Positions 60,860-64,000 of a DNA stretch of 64,000 nt are shown here, one piece after another (within the stretch, counting starts at the first letter, position 1; every line of letters begins with the position of its first letter). A model generated the notes under the pieces. The model worked only from the letters and a program-made list of their open reading frames with translations. It had not been told where the DNA came from and searched no databases. The translations under genes and the position numbers were made by a program. Where the stretch lies: assembly GCF_024868665.1 (NCBI RefSeq), contig NC_079905.1:5093658-5157657 (forward strand), in the 5' to 3' direction. Source of the stretch: Triplophysa rosa (Eukaryota; Chordata; Actinopteri; Cypriniformes; Nemacheilidae).

Positions 60860-61329
60860 AACACTCCACTCCGCGTCTTATTAACGGCAGTTCCAAAATA
60901 GGGCAGCTATTTAGAAAGCATGCGGATGGATACATCAATGTTTCTTAAAGCTCTACGGCACGAGCGGAAATAAGGCGAAAACAAGCTTTAGCATAAATCG
61001 AGTTTGTTACTAAGCTTTAACCCGTAAACCAAACGACTGGAAAAAGACTCAACAGGTCGAAGACTCGCCTCCATCGAAGGGCGGGAGGGAGTAATACGCA
61101 ACAAAGCCGCGAAGTGCGCGAACCAATGCAACTGAATGAGCGCAACGACTGGAACACCTTCCGTCTTCCTCCACCGCGGTCTCCATTTTAACTCCTCGCC
61201 CAGCCTGCACCTCACGTGTCCTGGACTGTCTTTCTCACATGACCCGTGTGTTTGTCCCCGTGATCAGCGCTTCCATCTCCTGTATTTCAAGTGTCGCTGA
61301 ATATTGCAATTTAAAATCCGCTCGCCTTC
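60860..61329. promoter_or_regulatory. CpG-rich usf2 promoter, possibly bidirectional
   Basis: A block dense in CpG against an AT-rich background lies directly 5' of the usf2 start. It contains CCAAT in GAACCAATGCAAC (near 61121) and a canonical E-box CACGTG at 61213-61218, the site USF proteins themselves bind. A minus-strand ATG at 61186 raises the possibility of a divergent transcript. Confidence 0.5.
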
Positions 61330-63251
61330 ATGGATATGCTCGAACAGAGCTTGGACACCTCGACGAGGTGAGAGCGCGTCCTTTATGCGCGGCCACACAC
61401 AGGCCCCAGTCAACCATTTTCTTTTCTGTTTTTACACCCGGGCAGTTAGCGATCATCTTTTAAGTTTATATTTTTGACTATTGTTAAGTTTCGTGCATGC
61501 CATTTATATGCTAAGTTAAACGTAAGACGCGATCATTACGACGAAAAACAACGTATCAATACCGTTTAAATGCCGCCGGTCGACATATTTATATCAGTAT
61601 TAGCCCGATTGCTAATTTGCTTATTTTAATCTAGCATTATTTATTGAAAAAATATGACCATTCAAGCCGGTATACTGTCGTGTTTAATCTGCATTATTTA
61701 AGGCTTTCTTTTCTTTATAGGGTAAAGGATGCATTTTAACCAATATTTTGAGCTGCTTTATCGCGTTGACTGGTCTCGAAAAGATGTTTAGCAGTTTAAT
61801 GCATTATATTCCCTTCGACCTGCAGCCGACCTTTCGTCTTTTTTTTTTCCACCTAAAAGCTTTTGTTTCTATATTATCTGATTTTTTCTCTGAATTCGTT
61901 ATGCTGATTATATATTTAAATAACACACTTTTTTGTAGCTTTGAATAATTTTAGTTTTGTATAGCAAAAGTGGTCCGTTTGTGAAGGGAGGGGGCGGGGC
62001 GTTCTCCGTCTGTTTCAAGTTTGCAGAGCAGAAAGATTTTGGGCTGCTCGATTATGACAAAAATCACAATCACGATTATTTTGGCCAATATTGAGATCTC
62101 TTTTATTTAACACGATTACTCGTTAACTTTTAAACTGAATTCAGCTGCAAAATAAATGTAAAGAAATAGCACATCTGAAGCACTGTAAAGGAAAAGGGTG
62201 CACTGTGGATTTATATCACAAGAAAAGAGAGGATCCTTGCAAAATGGAACGCAGCATAATAATCGTTTTACCTCGATTATTTTGTTATTGTAATTGTTGA
62301 AGGCCAAAATGAACTATTACGATTAATTGCACAGCCCTAATTTGAATATCCTATACGCATACCTATAATGTATTAAAATCGATTTTTGTTTCGTTTTCAA
62401 CATTTGCCTGTTTGTAAACATTTGCTTTAGGGCTGGTAAATATATACCACATGAATGTATTCTCAAAATAGACTTTCTCTCCTGAATATGACCTGAAACT
62501 CTATTTTTTTCCAGTCACGAGAAACAGGAAACTGAGGAGGTTGTTCAACTGCAGGAAGGTACGTTCAAATCAGTATGTCTACACATATCTATTGTGCATC
62601 TCTACACTTGGCATATGAATATGTGAAGGAATGAGAAGATATCATAGGGCAACATTTCTTGTGCGTTTCTCAGCAGTGGGGTTGGAGGAGCAGGCGGCGG
62701 TTACCATAGCAAGTGTCCAGCAGGCAGCAGCATTTGCAGACCACAATGTTCAATACCAGTTCCGCACAGAGAACAGCGGCGGACAGGTCAGTGTGAACTT
62801 TAACCTTTCTTCTAAGGGGGGTGTAGAGGATCCAGGGTTCAAACTGGGGTGACTGTCATAAAACACCGCCGGGAGCTCTGTGCCCCTTTAATGGCTCTCA
62901 TGAGAATCTCTTTAAAGGCTTTGTAATCCAGCAGTGCTTTATATTTGTATACCACTTTCAATGCGAGGTTTTTTTATATTTAATCTTAATCAGTACATGT
63001 TAAAGAATGCAAACAATTATAACTAGGATACACATAGCTATAGTGTGGCCACATATAGAGCATAGACATGCATAGTTTACACACAGCTCAGAGGTGACAT
63101 TTGTGTTTACCTCTGATCTTGAATTCTGTAGGTGACGTATCGCGTGGTCCAGGTCACAGAAGACCATTTGGACGCAACAGGAGATGGAGGGGCTGCGGTC
63201 AGCGTGGTGTCCACGGCTGCTTTCGCGGGTGCACAGCAGGCAGTAGCACAG
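61330..63251 (+). CDS. usf2: upstream stimulatory factor 2, 5' half
   Basis: Four coding exons lie in the window: 61330-61367, 62515-62558, 62674-62786 and 63132-63251. The gene continues past the right edge. They encode MDMLEQSLDTS, a short acidic exon, AAVTIASVQQAAAFADHNVQYQFRTENSGGQ and VTYRVVQVTEDHLDATG...AVSVVSTAAFAGAQQAVAQ. These match the USF2 activation region; the basic helix-loop-helix-zipper lies outside the window. USF2 is a nuclear E-box transcription factor. USF2 rather than USF1 is indicated by MDMLEQ (human MDMLDPGLD) and the AFAGAQQAV segment. Exon 3 has a tandem CAGCAG acceptor (62674 or 62677), so one alanine may be optional. Confidence 0.96.
62041..62337. mobile_element. 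inverted-repeat MITE in usf2 intron 1
   Basis: The left end is GGGCTGCTCGATTATGAC and the right end is GATTAATTGCACAGCCC. Inner ATTTTGGCC and GGCCAAAAT are also inverted. Confidence 0.8.
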
Positions 63252-63288
63252 GTATTTATTTGGTTTAAAAGAAGTTTTTAAGACTTCC

Positions 63289-64000
63289 CGGCGTCTTCTG
63301 AACACAGATTAAGATATTTTAGGTGACATCCGAGAGATTTGCAGGCCTCCTCATCATGGTTATAGTTGTTGTCAAGGTCCAGAAAAGTACTAAAGACATC
63401 GTTAAATTGGTCCATCCGCTCATAGTGGCTCAATAGAATATTTTTGAAGCGACGTCGAATACTTTGTGCAAAAAAAACAAAATAATGACTTTAATCGATA
63501 TATTCTCCTCTGTCTTGTCAGTCTATGGTGTGCTTTCTCGAGAGCACTTCGACGCATGCGCATTCGGGGGGGCAGACGGCGGTGTTCTGACTGACAACCC
63601 GGAAGCGCAACTCTGTGTTTACAAGCAGACGCATATTGTATATAAGCTGATCTTCACAAAATGTCTGATGATTTCGATATTGAGGAAGACTTGCACTTTT
63701 TGCCCAACCGTACAACTTGAATGCGCCGAAGGGCTCTCGTGAACACGCACCATAGACTGACAAGACAGAGGAGAATATATCGATTAAAGTCGTTATTTTA
63801 GTTTGTTTTTCGCACATAAAGTATTGTCGTCGCTTCAATAAAATTCAATTGAGCCACTATGAGCGGATGGACCAATTTAACGACGTCTTTAGTACTTTTC
63901 TGGACCTTGACAACAACTATAACCATGATGTCTATGAGGAGGCCTGGAAATCTCTCGGATGTCACCTAAAATATTTTTAGTTGTGTTCCGAAGATGCTGG
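63289..64000. mobile_element. long inverted-repeat (foldback) element in usf2 intron 4
   Basis: Arms of about 270 bases (63289-63560 and 63725-64000) are complementary with few mismatches. Shared blocks include TATTTTAGGTGACATCCGAG, GTCAAGGTCCAGAAAAGTAC and ATCGATATATTCTCCTCTGT. The loop is about 160 bases. The right edge of the window cuts the element at or near its end. It has no coding capacity. Confidence 0.88.

Noticed and set aside
63464..63838. Two overlapping frames on opposite strands with nearly the same peptide
   Set aside because: A symmetry artefact of the long inverted repeat.

Overview
This window is eukaryotic, from a bony fish and most probably a cypriniform (carp or zebrafish relative). 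Its coding exons are short and AG/GT-bounded, its introns and spacers are AT-rich, and it carries vertebrate gene families together with repeat families typical of cyprinid genomes: CA and GA microsatellites, a tRNA-derived SINE, many non-autonomous inverted-repeat elements and one solo LTR. No bacterial features, CRISPR arrays, rRNA genes or functional tRNA genes were seen.

Left part (1-18.7 kb). An epsin gene on the minus strand (3' end outside the window) lies head to head with necap1 on the plus strand. Both proteins act in AP-2/clathrin endocytosis. Next come an SBK-type serine/threonine kinase gene (minus) and an interleukin-11 gene (minus). The epsin, SBK and IL11 families lie close together on human 19q13.42.

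Middle (18.7-32 kb). This stretch is gene-poor and repeat-rich. It has a CA-rich minisatellite, nested inverted-repeat transposons and two orphan ATG-plus-donor exons that I cannot assign.

Immune part (32-55.3 kb). A Siglec-type immunoglobulin receptor gene (minus) is followed by four tandem plus-strand chemoattractant receptor genes of the formyl-peptide/chemerin/C5a receptor type. All four share one phase-0 intron in extracellular loop 2 and an upstream non-coding exon. At least three share an upstream box with ETS (PU.1-like) and C/EBP-like sites, which suggests myeloid expression. The third copy has lost its N-terminal start to a frameshift, and its first coding exon looks gene-converted with the fourth.

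Right part (56.8-64 kb). lim2 (lens fibre membrane protein, minus) is complete in four coding exons. The 5' half of usf2 (plus; four coding exons in the window) follows from a CpG-rich promoter, and a long inverted repeat sits in its fourth intron. SIGLEC, FPR and LIM2 genes are also neighbours on human 19q13.41, so this block looks like conserved vertebrate synteny. The Siglec-plus-receptor cluster is the most interesting unit: a candidate innate-immune sensing locus expanded by tandem duplication and still exchanging sequence.
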